Positions 45,322 to 54,553 of a stretch of DNA of 64,000 nt are shown one piece after another. A program made the position numbers and the translations under genes. The DNA comes from Hoyosella levis (GTDB lineage: Bacteria; Actinomycetota; Actinomycetes; Mycobacteriales; Mycobacteriaceae): positions 1-64,000 of the forward strand of contig NZ_BQYM01000013.1 of assembly GCF_026008515.1 (NCBI RefSeq), read 5' to 3'. The notes beneath the pieces were generated by a model. It was not told where the DNA came from. It was given only the letters and a program-made list of their open reading frames with translations, and did no database searches. Position 1 is the stretch's first letter. Each line of letters begins with the position of its first letter.

Positions 45322-47703
45322 CTACTCGCCGCCACCTTGCGGGGTGAAGTCGAGCTGCTCGGCGACCTGCATGGGGTGACCGACCTCGGAGTCCATGGTG
45401 ATGGCGATGCCGTCGCGGAAGGGCTGGACGTCGCGCACGATCCCGTCGCTGCGGGAGGGGACCCGCCAGGGCTCCCATCGCACGCCGTGGTCGGAGAGCC
45501 ACACCACGGGCCCGCTGGCCTGGTTGGAGGTGTAGCGGCCGGCGGCGGCGAATCCTCCCGCGACGCGCACGGGCTCGCGCATGGTGGCGCCGAACCCGGT
45601 GCGGAAGGTGCCTTCGAACTGGATGCCATCCTCGGTGCGGAGCACGATGTTGCGACCACCGGTGGTGGCGCTGAGGATGGCTTCATCCTCGCTGGTGGCG
45701 CATCCAGTGAGCTCGCCCTGGCCACTGCCGAGGATCTCGGCGGTGGCGCGGGTCCATCCGTCGGTGTCCTTGCGCCATATCGCGGGCACGGGCGAGCCAT
45801 CATCGACGGTCGATCCGGCAACAAGCACGGGGCCGTCGGCGACCTGGCAGACCGCGTTCGCGGAACTGCCCTCGTCGGTGCCGCCCAGGATCTGCTCCAT
45901 CGCCCAGGTGCGCCCGTCCTCGGATGACCAGACCGTGGCGGCGGGCGGATGATCAGACTCGGCTCCAGTGGACGTGCCGACGGCATACCAGGCCTCGTCG
46001 GTCCGGGTGACCGCGGTGAGACTGGCGTCCGCGACCGCGCCGAACCCCTCGACGGCAACCCAGGGCTGGTCGCCGGCGGGCTGGAACCAGCCGCGCGCTT
46101 CGATGCGGTTGCTCTCGAGGCTGAACTGGGAGCCGAGAGTGATGATCTCACCGGCCTCGGTGCTGGAGACCACGCCGCCGATGAGGTCGGCCACCTCGGG
46201 CGGATCGAGGGTGATCGGGGCGAGAACCAGTGGATCCTCGGGCGCGGTGCCGCCACGAAGCTCGAAGAGGTCGCGTTGCTCGGCGCTGCTGAAGTCCGCT
46301 CCGTCGATCTCGTAGCGCACCTGCAGTGTGGTGGCGAGCACGCGGCCAGCAGCGGAGACGATATCGTCGACCTGCGCGATCTGCTCGCTGGTACCGACCC
46401 GTTGCACCTCGCGCCATTCCTCGCCGGGGCCCTTGACGCCCATGACGACCTCTCCGACGGCGAACGAGCCGAGCAGGGCGGCGCGTTGCTCCGGGTTCAT
46501 CCCGATGACGACTCCGCCGACGCCGGGGAACTCCATGGGCTCGGAGACGCCGTTGAAGAACCATTGGCCGTCGGGGGTGCGGTGGTAGAAGCCTGCCCGG
46601 AGGGAATCATTGTTGCTTGCCACGGCGAAGAGATCGCCGCCGCGCGCCGAGGGCCGCCCGAGCGTGGTGTCTACTCCCTCGGCGATGAAGAAGACCGATT
46701 CCGCAGGGGGCGCGGGCACGGTCTCCGCGGTCCATTCGGCGCCGTCGCCGGAGACCCATGCGGCCGGGACCTGTCCGCTCTCGGCCTCGGGGGCGAGCGT
46801 TCCGCCGGTCAGGACGAATTGATCGCCGACACTCTCGACGCCGGAGACCGCCATGTCAGTGCTGCTGCCGATGGGGTGGGGTCCATCCCACGTGCTGCCC
46901 GCGTCGGTCGAGGCATAGGAGACAAAGGTGCCAGCGGTTCCTTCGTCGCCGCGCTGCGCGATGAGGACGACGGTGTCGCCGTGGGCCGCCATGTCCACGA
47001 TGAGGCGCTGCTCGCGGTCCGGGATGCCAGGCAGCAGCGTGTACTCGACCGAGTCGCCCTCGATGATGGCGACACCGAGCTCCTTGTCCAGCGAGTTCCC
47101 GGCCGTAATGATCTTGTTGCCAGTAACGGTTCCGGTGACGACCCGGAACTCGTTGGCGTATTCCGGGGGCAGCGGCACCGCGTCCCATGCGCGGCGATCG
47201 GCGGACCGCCAGACGCGGGAGACCAGGGCGCCCTCCTCGTAAGCAGTTCCCACCACCGCGCTCACGGCATCATTGCCGACGAGACCGCCCGAGAAGGCGT
47301 GCGGGTAGTCGGGCGCCACCTCGACGGGAGACCACGCCTCGCCATTGTCGGCGACCCACACCACGGGCCGGGTCGAGCGGCCCGGGGCGGCCATATTGAG
47401 CGCGACGGCGTAGGGCGCGTTCTCGGCCGGGGGCAGCAGGTCGAGGCCACGGCCAGCGAACTCACCGGTCCGGAACAGCGAGCCCGGCACATCGACCGGC
47501 GCGGTGGTGAGCTCCCGCAGCTCGGCTGGCGGCACCTCGGTGGTCTCCGGGGAAGGCTCGGTGGAGGCCTCGGGGGAATCGTCCGGCGTGGACGAGCACG
47601 AGGCGGCGAGCAGTGCTACCGCGAGGGCAGCAAGATGGCGCCGAGCCGTGCCACGATTCGGCGGAGCGTGGTGTGTCCTGTTCGCGTGCCCAGGGTGCGC
47701 CAT
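45322..47703 (-). CDS. Large secreted lipoprotein, probable beta-propeller (sialidase-like repeats)
   Basis: A 793-residue protein not assigned to a named family. A lipoprotein signal ends in LLAASC (Cys near 36), then an acidic Ser/Thr/Pro linker. Many repeats of the type W-x-S-x-D-G-x-x-W follow (WSPVEV, WRSADRRAWDAV, WSSEDGRTWAME, WLSDHGVRWEPW), typical of BNR/sialidase-like beta-propellers. No catalytic sialidase set was found. ATG 47703 follows a TAGTGT box by 7 nt, suggesting a leaderless mRNA; ATG 47727 is an alternative. It lies between the two sulfate gene groups but on the transporter strand, 103 bp downstream of cysA. Function unknown. Confidence 0.8.
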   Translation of the reverse strand: MAHPGHANRTHHAPPNRGTARRHLAALAVALLAASCSSTPDDSPEASTEPSPETTEVPPAELRELTTAPVDVPGSLFRTGEFAGRGLDLLPPAENAPYAVALNMAAPGRSTRPVVWVADNGEAWSPVEVAPDYPHAFSGGLVGNDAVSAVVGTAYEEGALVSRVWRSADRRAWDAVPLPPEYANEFRVVTGTVTGNKIITAGNSLDKELGVAIIEGDSVEYTLLPGIPDREQRLIVDMAAHGDTVVLIAQRGDEGTAGTFVSYASTDAGSTWDGPHPIGSSTDMAVSGVESVGDQFVLTGGTLAPEAESGQVPAAWVSGDGAEWTAETVPAPPAESVFFIAEGVDTTLGRPSARGGDLFAVASNNDSLRAGFYHRTPDGQWFFNGVSEPMEFPGVGGVVIGMNPEQRAALLGSFAVGEVVMGVKGPGEEWREVQRVGTSEQIAQVDDIVSAAGRVLATTLQVRYEIDGADFSSAEQRDLFELRGGTAPEDPLVLAPITLDPPEVADLIGGVVSSTEAGEIITLGSQFSLESNRIEARGWFQPAGDQPWVAVEGFGAVADASLTAVTRTDEAWYAVGTSTGAESDHPPAATVWSSEDGRTWAMEQILGGTDEGSSANAVCQVADGPVLVAGSTVDDGSPVPAIWRKDTDGWTRATAEILGSGQGELTGCATSEDEAILSATTGGRNIVLRTEDGIQFEGTFRTGFGATMREPVRVAGGFAAAGRYTSNQASGPVVWLSDHGVRWEPWRVPSRSDGIVRDVQPFRDGIAITMDSEVGHPMQVAEQLDFTPQGGGE

Positions 47704-47806
47704 GAATCCGACACTAATGCGTGTCATCCCTAGCTTGTGCCACATTGCCCGAGTTCACCACTGGATATTGCCGCCAGGAGGTGCTCATCGCGCTCCCCTG
47801 CTCGGA

Positions 47807-48775
47807 TTATCGAGCCCCGGCGGGGGCGACTCCGGGGATATGGGCGGCCCGCACGTAGATCTGCTCCCCTCGCTCGAGGCCGAGATCGTCGGCATCACCG
47901 CGGGTGATCTGGGCAGAGAGTCGGGGATCATCATTGAGCGGCACGAGTTCCACCCGCACCTCGAACCCGAGCCGGACGATGCGATCAACGGTCGCCTCGA
48001 TGGCACCGGGATGGAAAGTCCGGTCGAGGTGAAGGTCGTGGGGACGGACGAGAGCGCCGTTGATCGTGGCCACGGGGCCGAGGAAGGACATGACGAAGTC
48101 GTTCGCGGGCCGCTCGTAGAGATCGTCGGGCGTGCCAACCTGCTCGATGTTGCCGCGATTCATCACCGCGATGCGGTCGGCGACATCGAGTGCTTCCTCC
48201 TGGTCGTGGGTGACAAGAACGGTGGTGACGTGAACCTCGTCGTGCAGCCGGCGGAGCCATTCACGAAGATCGGCCCGCACCTTGGCGTCGAGCGCCCCGA
48301 AGGGCTCGTCGAGCAGCAGCACCTTGGGGTCGACCGCGAGCGCCCGGGCGAGGGCCATGCGCTGCCGCTGCCCGCCGGACAGCTGGGACGGGTAGCGGCG
48401 CTGGAAGCCGTCGAGCCCCACGATGCGCAGCAGCTCGTCGACACGATCGTTGATCTCGTTCTTGGGGCGGCGGCGGATGCGTAGCCCGAAGGCGATATTG
48501 TCCCGCACGGTCATGTGCTTGAACGCCGCGTAGTGCTGGAACACGAACCCGATGCCTCGCTTCTGCGGCGGCACCCCGGTGACGTCCTCCCCACCGATGG
48601 TGATGATGCCCGAGTCGGGGCTCTCGAGCCCGGCGATGGACCGCAGCAGGGTGGACTTGCCGGAACCGGACGGGCCGAGCAGCGCGGTGAGGCTGCCCGA
48701 CGGGATGTCGAGGTTGACGCCGTCGAGCGCGACGAAGTCCCCGTAGTTCTTGCGGACGTCGGTCACGGTGATCAT
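47807..48775 (-). CDS. cysA: Sulfate/thiosulfate ABC transporter ATPase
   Basis: A 322-residue ABC ATPase. Walker [10 protein letters not shown] is at about 33-41, the signature [15 protein letters not shown] follows, then Walker B VLLLDEP and the H-loop THDQ. A C-terminal TOBE-like regulatory region runs from about 235. It energises sulfate uptake by CysTW. It overlaps cysW by 4 bp and is the last transporter gene. Confidence 0.94.
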   Translation of the reverse strand: MITVTDVRKNYGDFVALDGVNLDIPSGSLTALLGPSGSGKSTLLRSIAGLESPDSGIITIGGEDVTGVPPQKRGIGFVFQHYAAFKHMTVRDNIAFGLRIRRRPKNEINDRVDELLRIVGLDGFQRRYPSQLSGGQRQRMALARALAVDPKVLLLDEPFGALDAKVRADLREWLRRLHDEVHVTTVLVTHDQEEALDVADRIAVMNRGNIEQVGTPDDLYERPANDFVMSFLGPVATINGALVRPHDLHLDRTFHPGAIEATVDRIVRLGFEVRVELVPLNDDPRLSAQITRGDADDLGLERGEQIYVRAAHIPGVAPAGAR

Positions 48776-49581
48776 GGTGTGCTCCGCTTGCGGTCGAGTA
48801 GGGTCATGAGCAGCAACGTCAGGATCGCGATGCCCATTAGCAGGGTAGCGGCGCTGTAGGCGCCGAACGTGTTGTGATCGTCGATGTAGCGGGCGTGAAC
48901 GAGCAGCGTGAGGGTCTGCGAGACCCCCGCGAACCCGGACGAGACCATGAGGACGGCACCGAACTCGCCAAGGGCGCGAGCCACGGTCAGCACAACGCCA
49001 TAGGTGAGCCCCCAGCGGATCGCCGGCAGGGTGATCAAGCGGAATGTCTGCCAGTTGTTGGCCCCGAGGGTGGACGCCGCCTGCTCCTGCTCCTCACCGA
49101 TCTCGCGCAGCACCGGCTCGACCTCCCGCACGACGAATGGCAGCGTCACGAAGATCGTGGCGAGCACCATGCCGGGCAGCCCGAAGATGACGCGGATGCC
49201 GGTGAGCTCCATGAGGCTGCCGAACCAGCCGCCGACGCCCCATAGGGTGATGAGCGCGACGCCCACCACCACGGGCGAGACCGCGAACGGAATATCCACC
49301 ACGGCCTCAAGGATCCGGCGTCCGGGAAACCTGCCCCGCACGAGGGCCAGAGCGGTAACGATGCCGAAGACAACGTTGAGCGGCACGACGATAGCGACGA
49401 TCAGCAGCGAGAGGTTCAGCGCGGATATCGCAGCGGGGGTGCTGATGGCCTCCCAGAACGCGATGAAGCCGCTCTCGAAGGATCGGTACAGGATCATGCC
49501 GATCGGGATGAGCAGCAGCAGCGCGAGATAGGCCAGCGAGACGAAGCGCAGCAGGTAGCGGGCATTCTTGCTGAGGATCAT
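48772..49581 (-). CDS. cysW: Sulfate ABC transporter permease CysW
   Basis: A 269-residue permease with about six helices. The EAA loop reads [20 protein letters not shown] near residue 190, and the conserved [14 protein letters not shown] is present. ATG 49581 overlaps the cysT stop by 4 bp; the longer frame is the shadow of cysT. Pairs with CysT. Confidence 0.94.
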   Translation of the reverse strand: MILSKNARYLLRFVSLAYLALLLLIPIGMILYRSFESGFIAFWEAISTPAAISALNLSLLIVAIVVPLNVVFGIVTALALVRGRFPGRRILEAVVDIPFAVSPVVVGVALITLWGVGGWFGSLMELTGIRVIFGLPGMVLATIFVTLPFVVREVEPVLREIGEEQEQAASTLGANNWQTFRLITLPAIRWGLTYGVVLTVARALGEFGAVLMVSSGFAGVSQTLTLLVHARYIDDHNTFGAYSAATLLMGIAILTLLLMTLLDRKRSTP

Positions 49582-50408
49582 GTGTCCTGCTCCTCCCGCC
49601 GGGTAGCGCGGTTGGCGAGGACGCGCAGCGCGAGCAGCGTGACGAACGCGATAGCGAGCAGCACCACGGAGGTCGCGGCCGCGTCGCTGGGCCGGTCCAT
49701 CTCGAGGAGCTGCTGGATGTACTGGGAGGTCACCTGCGTCTCGCCGCGGATATTTCCTCCGATGAGGATGATCGAGCCGAACTCGCCGATCGCGCGGGCG
49801 AAGGCTAGCCCTGCGCCACCGAGGATCGCGGGGGCGAGCACGGGCAGCACGACTTTCCACAGGATCGTCAGGTTGCCCGCGCCGAGCGAGGCCGCCGCTT
49901 GCTCGACATCCCGGTCGAGCTCCATCAGCACGGGCTGCACCGACCGCACCACGAACGGCAGCGTGACGAACGCGAGCGCCACCACGAGGCCGGCTTTGGT
50001 GGCGTTGAGGTGCACGTTGATCGGGCTGCCCGGGCCGTACAGGGACAGCAGCACGATGCTCGCCACGATAGTGGGCAGCGCGAACGGCAGGTCGATGATG
50101 CCATTGACGAATCGCTTGCCGGGGAATTCATCGCGCACCAGCACCCAGGCGATCATCGTGCCGAACACGACGTTGAGCAGAGCGACCGCGATCGAGACGA
50201 GAACGGTGATGCGCAACGAGGCGAGCGCGCCGGGCGCGGTGATGGCGTCCCAGAAGCCTCCGATGCCCCCGGCCAGCGCGGTGGCGGCGAGCGCGGCGAG
50301 CGGCAGCAGCACGATGATGCTGAGCCACAGGACAGCCATGCCGACGCCAAGCGAGCCAAAGCTCGGTGATCGGCGCCGGGCCCGCGCCGGGACGGATGTC
50401 GTAGTCAT
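49578..50408 (-). CDS. cysT: Sulfate ABC transporter permease CysT
   Basis: A 276-residue permease with about six helices. The docking loop is EQAAASLGAGNLTILWKVVL, followed by ARAIGEFGSIILIGGN. It starts 4 bp after the sbp stop and overlaps cysW, so the four transporter genes form one operon. Confidence 0.94.
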   Translation of the reverse strand: MTTTSVPARARRRSPSFGSLGVGMAVLWLSIIVLLPLAALAATALAGGIGGFWDAITAPGALASLRITVLVSIAVALLNVVFGTMIAWVLVRDEFPGKRFVNGIIDLPFALPTIVASIVLLSLYGPGSPINVHLNATKAGLVVALAFVTLPFVVRSVQPVLMELDRDVEQAAASLGAGNLTILWKVVLPVLAPAILGGAGLAFARAIGEFGSIILIGGNIRGETQVTSQYIQQLLEMDRPSDAAATSVVLLAIAFVTLLALRVLANRATRREEQDT

Positions 50409-50412
50409 GCTG

Positions 50413-51462
50413 CTACCTCAATGCCTCGTAGTAGATGACGGAGATGAAGCCCTTTTCGGGATCGAACAAGGTGGCGTTGACCTCGTCCCAGCCACCGAGT
50501 TCATCGACGGTCCACAATTGCTCGGGCTCGGGGAACTCCTCGTCGAACTCCGCGAGGACTCCCGGTATCACCGGCCGATACCCGGCCTCGGCCCAGGCGC
50601 GCTGGCCCGCCGCGGTGTACTGGAACTCGAGGAAGTCCTCGGCGAGCGGGCGGGTGGCTGAGCCGGGCCGGTCCACGATCGCCATGGGATTGTCGATGCG
50701 CAGCGTGCGGGGCGGGATCACGTGCTCGAGCGGATCTCCATTGCGCTCAAGGAAGATCGCCTCGTTCTCGTAGGTGATCAGCACGTCGCCGCGGCCCTGC
50801 AGGAACGCCTCGGTGGCCTCGCGCGCCGAGCCTGGCTGGATGGTGATGTGATCGTTGACGAGGCGCTCGACGAACTCGAGGCCCGCCTCCGGATCCTCGC
50901 CCCCCTTGCTCGCCACCGCGTAGGGCGCGAGCAGGTTCCACTTCGCCGACCCGGAGCTGAACGGGTTCGGGGTGATGACCTCGATGCCGGGGCGCAGCAG
51001 ATCATCCCACTCCGTGATGCCCAGCGGATTGCCCTCGCGCACGACCAGCGTCACCACTGACCCGAAGGGCACCCCGCCATGCTCGCCGTCGTTCCAGTCC
51101 TCGCGCACGAGCCCCTCGGAAACGAGCCGCTCCACATCGGGCGCAGTGGAGAAAGCCACGACATCCGCGGGGGCGCCGAAGGTGACCTTGCGGGACTGGT
51201 CGGCGGAGGCGCCGAAGGACTGGAGGAAAGAGATGCCCTCGCCCTCGGGGGTCTCCGCGAACGCCGGGATGACCTCGTCGAAGCCAGGCTTGGCTACAGC
51301 GTAGGCGAATAGCGCCAGCGTGCCACGGCTGCCGTCGCCACCGATAGTGGCCTTCCCGGGGATGTCGCTGGGCCCGCCCGCGCAGCCTGCCAGCATGAGG
51401 GCGGCCGCGGCGGCCAGAGCAGAGATCCGCCTCCCCCAGTATCCACGCGGCTGAGGTCGCAT
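50413..51462 (-). CDS. sbp: Sulfate-binding lipoprotein
   Basis: A 349-residue substrate-binding lipoprotein (SubI/CysP type). The lipobox LMLAGC puts the lipid on Cys27. The sulfate-site pieces are SFGASADQSRKV, TPNPFSSGSAKWNLL and GDVLITYENEA. First gene of the sbp-cysTWA operon. Its ribosome site is weak. A short ORF ending in two Cys codons and an 8-bp dyad lie upstream, suggesting attenuation like that of sirA. Confidence 0.94.
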   Translation of the reverse strand: MRPQPRGYWGRRISALAAAAALMLAGCAGGPSDIPGKATIGGDGSRGTLALFAYAVAKPGFDEVIPAFAETPEGEGISFLQSFGASADQSRKVTFGAPADVVAFSTAPDVERLVSEGLVREDWNDGEHGGVPFGSVVTLVVREGNPLGITEWDDLLRPGIEVITPNPFSSGSAKWNLLAPYAVASKGGEDPEAGLEFVERLVNDHITIQPGSAREATEAFLQGRGDVLITYENEAIFLERNGDPLEHVIPPRTLRIDNPMAIVDRPGSATRPLAEDFLEFQYTAAGQRAWAEAGYRPVIPGVLAEFDEEFPEPEQLWTVDELGGWDEVNATLFDPEKGFISVIYYEALR

Positions 51463-51506
51463 TGGTGAACTAGCCTTCCCGTCTCGACTGACATGACACT
51501 GAGCGA

Positions 51507-51550
51507 TTCACATCGGCGGCGTGCAGCCACGATCATTCCGAGGATGTGAA
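51507..51550 (-). promoter_or_regulatory. Leader stem upstream of sbp
   Basis: TTCACATC (51507-51514) pairs perfectly with GATGTGAA (51543-51550) in the leader between the Cys-Cys ORF and sbp. It could be one arm of an attenuator switch. The alternative structure was not computed. Confidence 0.35.
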
Positions 51551-51621
51551 CAGCCGCCATGATTCGGGGGCGGCACCCGGCCAGCTCCTGTGCACGCAAG
51601 GCGTGACGAGCAAGGCTTGGC

Positions 51622-51678
51622 TCAGCGACAACACATGATGTCGGCGACAGCAGGAAAACCGACAGCAATGAGCGCCAA
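51622..51678 (-). CDS. Possible short leader ORF ending Cys-Cys-Arg upstream of sbp
   Basis: An 18-codon frame from TTG 51678 ends DIMCCR and stops 160 bp before sbp, almost the same distance as the poly-Cys ORF before sirA (150 bp). Two consecutive Cys codons lie two codons before the stop. The start is uncertain; a longer frame extends upstream and no clear -10 or ribosome site was found. Placement before the sulfate transporter supports a cysteine-sensing role, but only weakly. Confidence 0.35.
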   Translation of the reverse strand: MALIAVGFPAVADIMCCR

Positions 51679-51785
51679 CTGATGGCGTACTACATATTGC
51701 TCGGCTGCTTCCACGGCGCCAATCCTAACAGGGGCAGCCGCAAGCGGGAAAACGCGCAGCCACCGCCCCTGCTCGCGCTCGCGGC

Positions 51786-51866
51786 TCAGAGCATCGAGAT
51801 CCCCCACGCGATGAGCACCAGCACGAGCAGGGCCACCAGCGCCAGCGATACACGGGACCTCGGCAT
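51786..51866 (-). CDS. 26-residue hydrophobic peptide coupled to the upstream small membrane gene
   Basis: A short ORF MPRSRVSLAL... that is almost entirely one hydrophobic helix (LVALLVLVLIAWGISML). Its ATG shares one base with the stop of the 80-residue gene (TGATG), and GGAG lies 7 nt upstream. Size and coupling suggest a real single-pass membrane peptide cotranscribed with its neighbour. Function unknown. Confidence 0.6.
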   Translation of the reverse strand: MPRSRVSLALVALLVLVLIAWGISML

Positions 51867-52108
51867 CAGTGCTCTCCATTCCTAGCCGTCGTTCCATCAT
51901 TGCCCCGCTGCGATGCCTGTTCGCCGCCCCATCGCCTGGCGCGCTTCAGCACGTTGTAGTACACGGCGCTGCCGACAGCATCGAGCCAGCGAGCGAGGAG
52001 GAAGCACAGTGGCACCACGATCAGGGCAACGATGGTGACCTGCGGCAGGAACGACAAGCCAGTGATCCACAGCTCGGCACCATCCCACCAGCGGGCCACC
52101 ATATCCAC
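51866..52108 (-). CDS. Small membrane protein (80 aa)
   Basis: An 80-residue protein with one to two hydrophobic segments (ITGLSFLPQVTIVALIVVPLCFLLARWLD) and a basic, then polar C-terminus. A TAGAGT box ends 6 nt before GTG 52108, so the mRNA may be leaderless; ATG 52102 is an alternative start. The place, beside the sulfate-binding gene and the glucosidase, matches a small membrane gene in mycobacteria (Rv2401A region). Function unknown. Confidence 0.6.
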   Translation of the reverse strand: MDMVARWWDGAELWITGLSFLPQVTIVALIVVPLCFLLARWLDAVGSAVYYNVLKRARRWGGEQASQRGNDGTTARNGEH

Positions 52109-52277
52109 GCCCCCACTCTAGCGGGCGCGGTGCGGGAGCAACCCGGTGGACCGCTCCGAAGGATCACGCTCGGGCAGGCCGCCAGCTCCCGGCTCCCCGG
52201 CGCCAGCTCGAGGCCGCCGCGGAACCGCCGGATGCCGAATGCGCGCGAGCGCCCGCTTGCCGGGCCACAATAAGGCC

Positions 52278-54278
52278 ATGGCGACACCCCCTCAGGAGAC
52301 CTCCCCGGAGGCGACCCCCACCGACCGCCGCGACCGAGGCGCTGCCGATCCCGGGCTGCCCGCACCGCCGCGCGCCCACCACAGCGGATTCCCGCCGATC
52401 GGAGACTACGGCTTCCTCTCCGACTGCGAGACCACCTGCCTCATCGCGCCCAATGGGTCGGTCGAGTGGATGTGCGTGCCCCGTCCCGACTCGCCATCCG
52501 TGTTCGCCGCCATCCTTGATCGCAGCGCCGGGCACTTCCGCATCGGTCCCTACGGCCAGTCCGTGCCCGCCGCGCGCCGCTATCTGCCAGGCGGGCTGAT
52601 CCTCGAGACGACCTGGCAGACCGAGACCGGCTGGCTGACCGTCCGTGATGCCCTCGTCATGGGCCCCTGGCACAACACCGAGGAACGGTCCCGCACCCAC
52701 CGCCGCACGCCTACCGACTGGGATGCCGAGCACATGCTGCTCCGCACCGTCAAGTGTGTCAGTGGCACGGTGGAGCTCGAGCTGAGCTGCGAGCCCGCTT
52801 TCGACTACCACCGCAAGTCCGCGGCCTGGGACTACTCCGGCAAGGTGTACGAGCAGGCCACTGCGTACTGCATCGAGTCTCCTGACGGCGAGCCGCAGCT
52901 GACCCTCACCACGAACCTGCGACTGGGCCTCGAGGGCAGGGAGGCCCGCGCCCGCACCAGGTTGAGCGAGGGCGACCGCGTGTACGTGGCGCTCTCCTGG
53001 GGCGACCTCGCCGCGCCCCAGTCCTACGACGCGGCCGCGGAGAAGATGTGGCAGACGGCCGAGTGCTGGCGGCAGTGGAACACTATTGGCCGGTTCCCCG
53101 ACCACCCCTGGCGCAGCTACCTGCAACGCAGCGCGCTCACGCTCAAGGGGCTGACCTATGCGCCCACTGGGGCGCTTCTCGCCGCCGCCACTACCTCGCT
53201 TCCCGAGACCCCCGGCGGCGAGCGCAACTGGGACTACCGGTACGCCTGGATCCGCGACTCCACGTTCGCCCTATGGGGCCTCTACACGCTCGGCCTCGAC
53301 CGGGAAGCGAACGACTTCTTCGCCTTCATCTCTGATATGGGCAGGGACGAGAACGGCGAGCCAGTGCCCCTGCAGGTGATGTACGGCGTGGGCGGCGAGA
53401 AGACCCTCACCGAGGCCGAGCTCGGCCACCTGACGGGCTACGAGGGAGCCCAGCCCGTCCGCATCGGCAATGGCGCGTTCGACCAGAAGCAGCACGATAT
53501 CTGGGGCATCATCCTCGACTCGGTCTACCTGCACGTGCGGTCGCGCAACCAGGTTCCCGAATCGCTATGGCCCCTGCTCAAGCGGCAGGTCGAGGAAGCC
53601 ATCGACAACTGGCGCGAGCCCGACCGCGGCATCTGGGAGGTCCGCGGCGCCCCGCAGCACTTCACCTCCTCGAAGGTCATGTGCTGGGTCGCGCTCGACC
53701 GTGGCGCCAAGCTCGCCGCGATGCACGGCGAGGATGACTACGCCACGCGCTGGTCGGTCATCGCCACCGAGATCAAGGAGGACATCCTCGCGCACGGCGT
53801 CGACGATCGCGGCGTGTTCACCCAGCGCTACGGCGACCCCGCGCTCGACGCGTCTCTGCTGCTCGTGCCCCTGATGCGGTTCCTGCCCGCCGACGACTAC
53901 CGGGTGCGCAACACTGTGCTCGCGATCGCTGATGAGCTCACCGAGGAAGGACTTGTCCTCCGCTACCGCGTGCACGAGACCGACGACGGGCTCAGCGGCG
54001 ACGAGGGCGCCTTCACGATCTGCTCGTTCTGGCTCGTCTCTGCCCTGGTGGAGATCGGCGAGGTGCAGCGCGCGAAGCACCTGCTCGAGCGGCTCCTTGG
54101 TTTCGCGAGCCCGCTCGAGCTCTACGCCGAGGAGATCGATCCGCGCACCGGGCGGCACCTCGGCAACTTCCCGCAGGCCTTCACGCACCTCGCGCTGATC
54201 AATGCCGTCGTGCATGTCATCCGCGCCGAGGAGGATCAGGAGGCTGGGGCGTTCAGCCCCGCCCACCCGCACCAGTAG
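52278..54278 (+). CDS. GH15 glycoside hydrolase (glucoamylase/trehalase-like)
   Basis: A 666-residue enzyme. An N-terminal beta-domain (about 40-300, opening IGDYGFLSDCETTCLI) precedes the (alpha/alpha)6 barrel with NWDYRYAWIRDS near 365. The late LYAEEIDP segment carries the catalytic Glu. The mycobacterial relative at this place (Rv2402) is a trehalase, so trehalose is a likely substrate, but glucoamylase activity cannot be excluded by eye. A CACAAT box lies 6 nt before ATG 52278, indicating a leaderless mRNA. Divergent from the small membrane genes. Confidence 0.9.
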   Translation: MATPPQETSPEATPTDRRDRGAADPGLPAPPRAHHSGFPPIGDYGFLSDCETTCLIAPNGSVEWMCVPRPDSPSVFAAILDRSAGHFRIGPYGQSVPAARRYLPGGLILETTWQTETGWLTVRDALVMGPWHNTEERSRTHRRTPTDWDAEHMLLRTVKCVSGTVELELSCEPAFDYHRKSAAWDYSGKVYEQATAYCIESPDGEPQLTLTTNLRLGLEGREARARTRLSEGDRVYVALSWGDLAAPQSYDAAAEKMWQTAECWRQWNTIGRFPDHPWRSYLQRSALTLKGLTYAPTGALLAAATTSLPETPGGERNWDYRYAWIRDSTFALWGLYTLGLDREANDFFAFISDMGRDENGEPVPLQVMYGVGGEKTLTEAELGHLTGYEGAQPVRIGNGAFDQKQHDIWGIILDSVYLHVRSRNQVPESLWPLLKRQVEEAIDNWREPDRGIWEVRGAPQHFTSSKVMCWVALDRGAKLAAMHGEDDYATRWSVIATEIKEDILAHGVDDRGVFTQRYGDPALDASLLLVPLMRFLPADDYRVRNTVLAIADELTEEGLVLRYRVHETDDGLSGDEGAFTICSFWLVSALVEIGEVQRAKHLLERLLGFASPLELYAEEIDPRTGRHLGNFPQAFTHLALINAVVHVIRAEEDQEAGAFSPAHPHQ

Positions 54279-54455
54279 CGCGGGGCTCGGCGCACGGGCT
54301 GGGCCCGGTCCGGGCTGGGTACGGGCGGCTCCTGCCGGATTTGCTAGTCATTGTCACGTTCCCAGCCTCGTGTCGCGGCGTGGCGGAGCACATTAGCTAG
54401 CAGATCTCGGGGAGCACGTGGGATCGGAGCCGCGCCAGCGGCCGCCCGGACGACA

Positions 54456-54504
54456 GATCCCGCTCTGCCACCACCCTCTTCGGGCGGGGGGGCAGAGCGG
54501 GATC
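54456..54504. terminator. Bidirectional terminator between GH15 and the coiled-coil gene
   Basis: A perfect 14-bp stem (GATCCCGCTCTGCC at 54456-54469 with 54491-54504) lies between convergent genes. Confidence 0.7.
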
Positions 54505-54553
54505 GTCGTCGCAATGGAGCGCAGCCTCCGCATGGCGGGCCGCCTCGGTTGTC

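Noticed and set aside
45949-47733. 594-codon frame antisense to the lipoprotein gene
   Set aside because: The minus-strand protein has a lipobox and repeat motifs; the plus frame has none.
51294-51668. 124-codon minus-strand frame over the sbp leader
   Set aside because: It overlaps the sbp start in another frame and lacks a ribosome site; the region reads better as a leader RNA.
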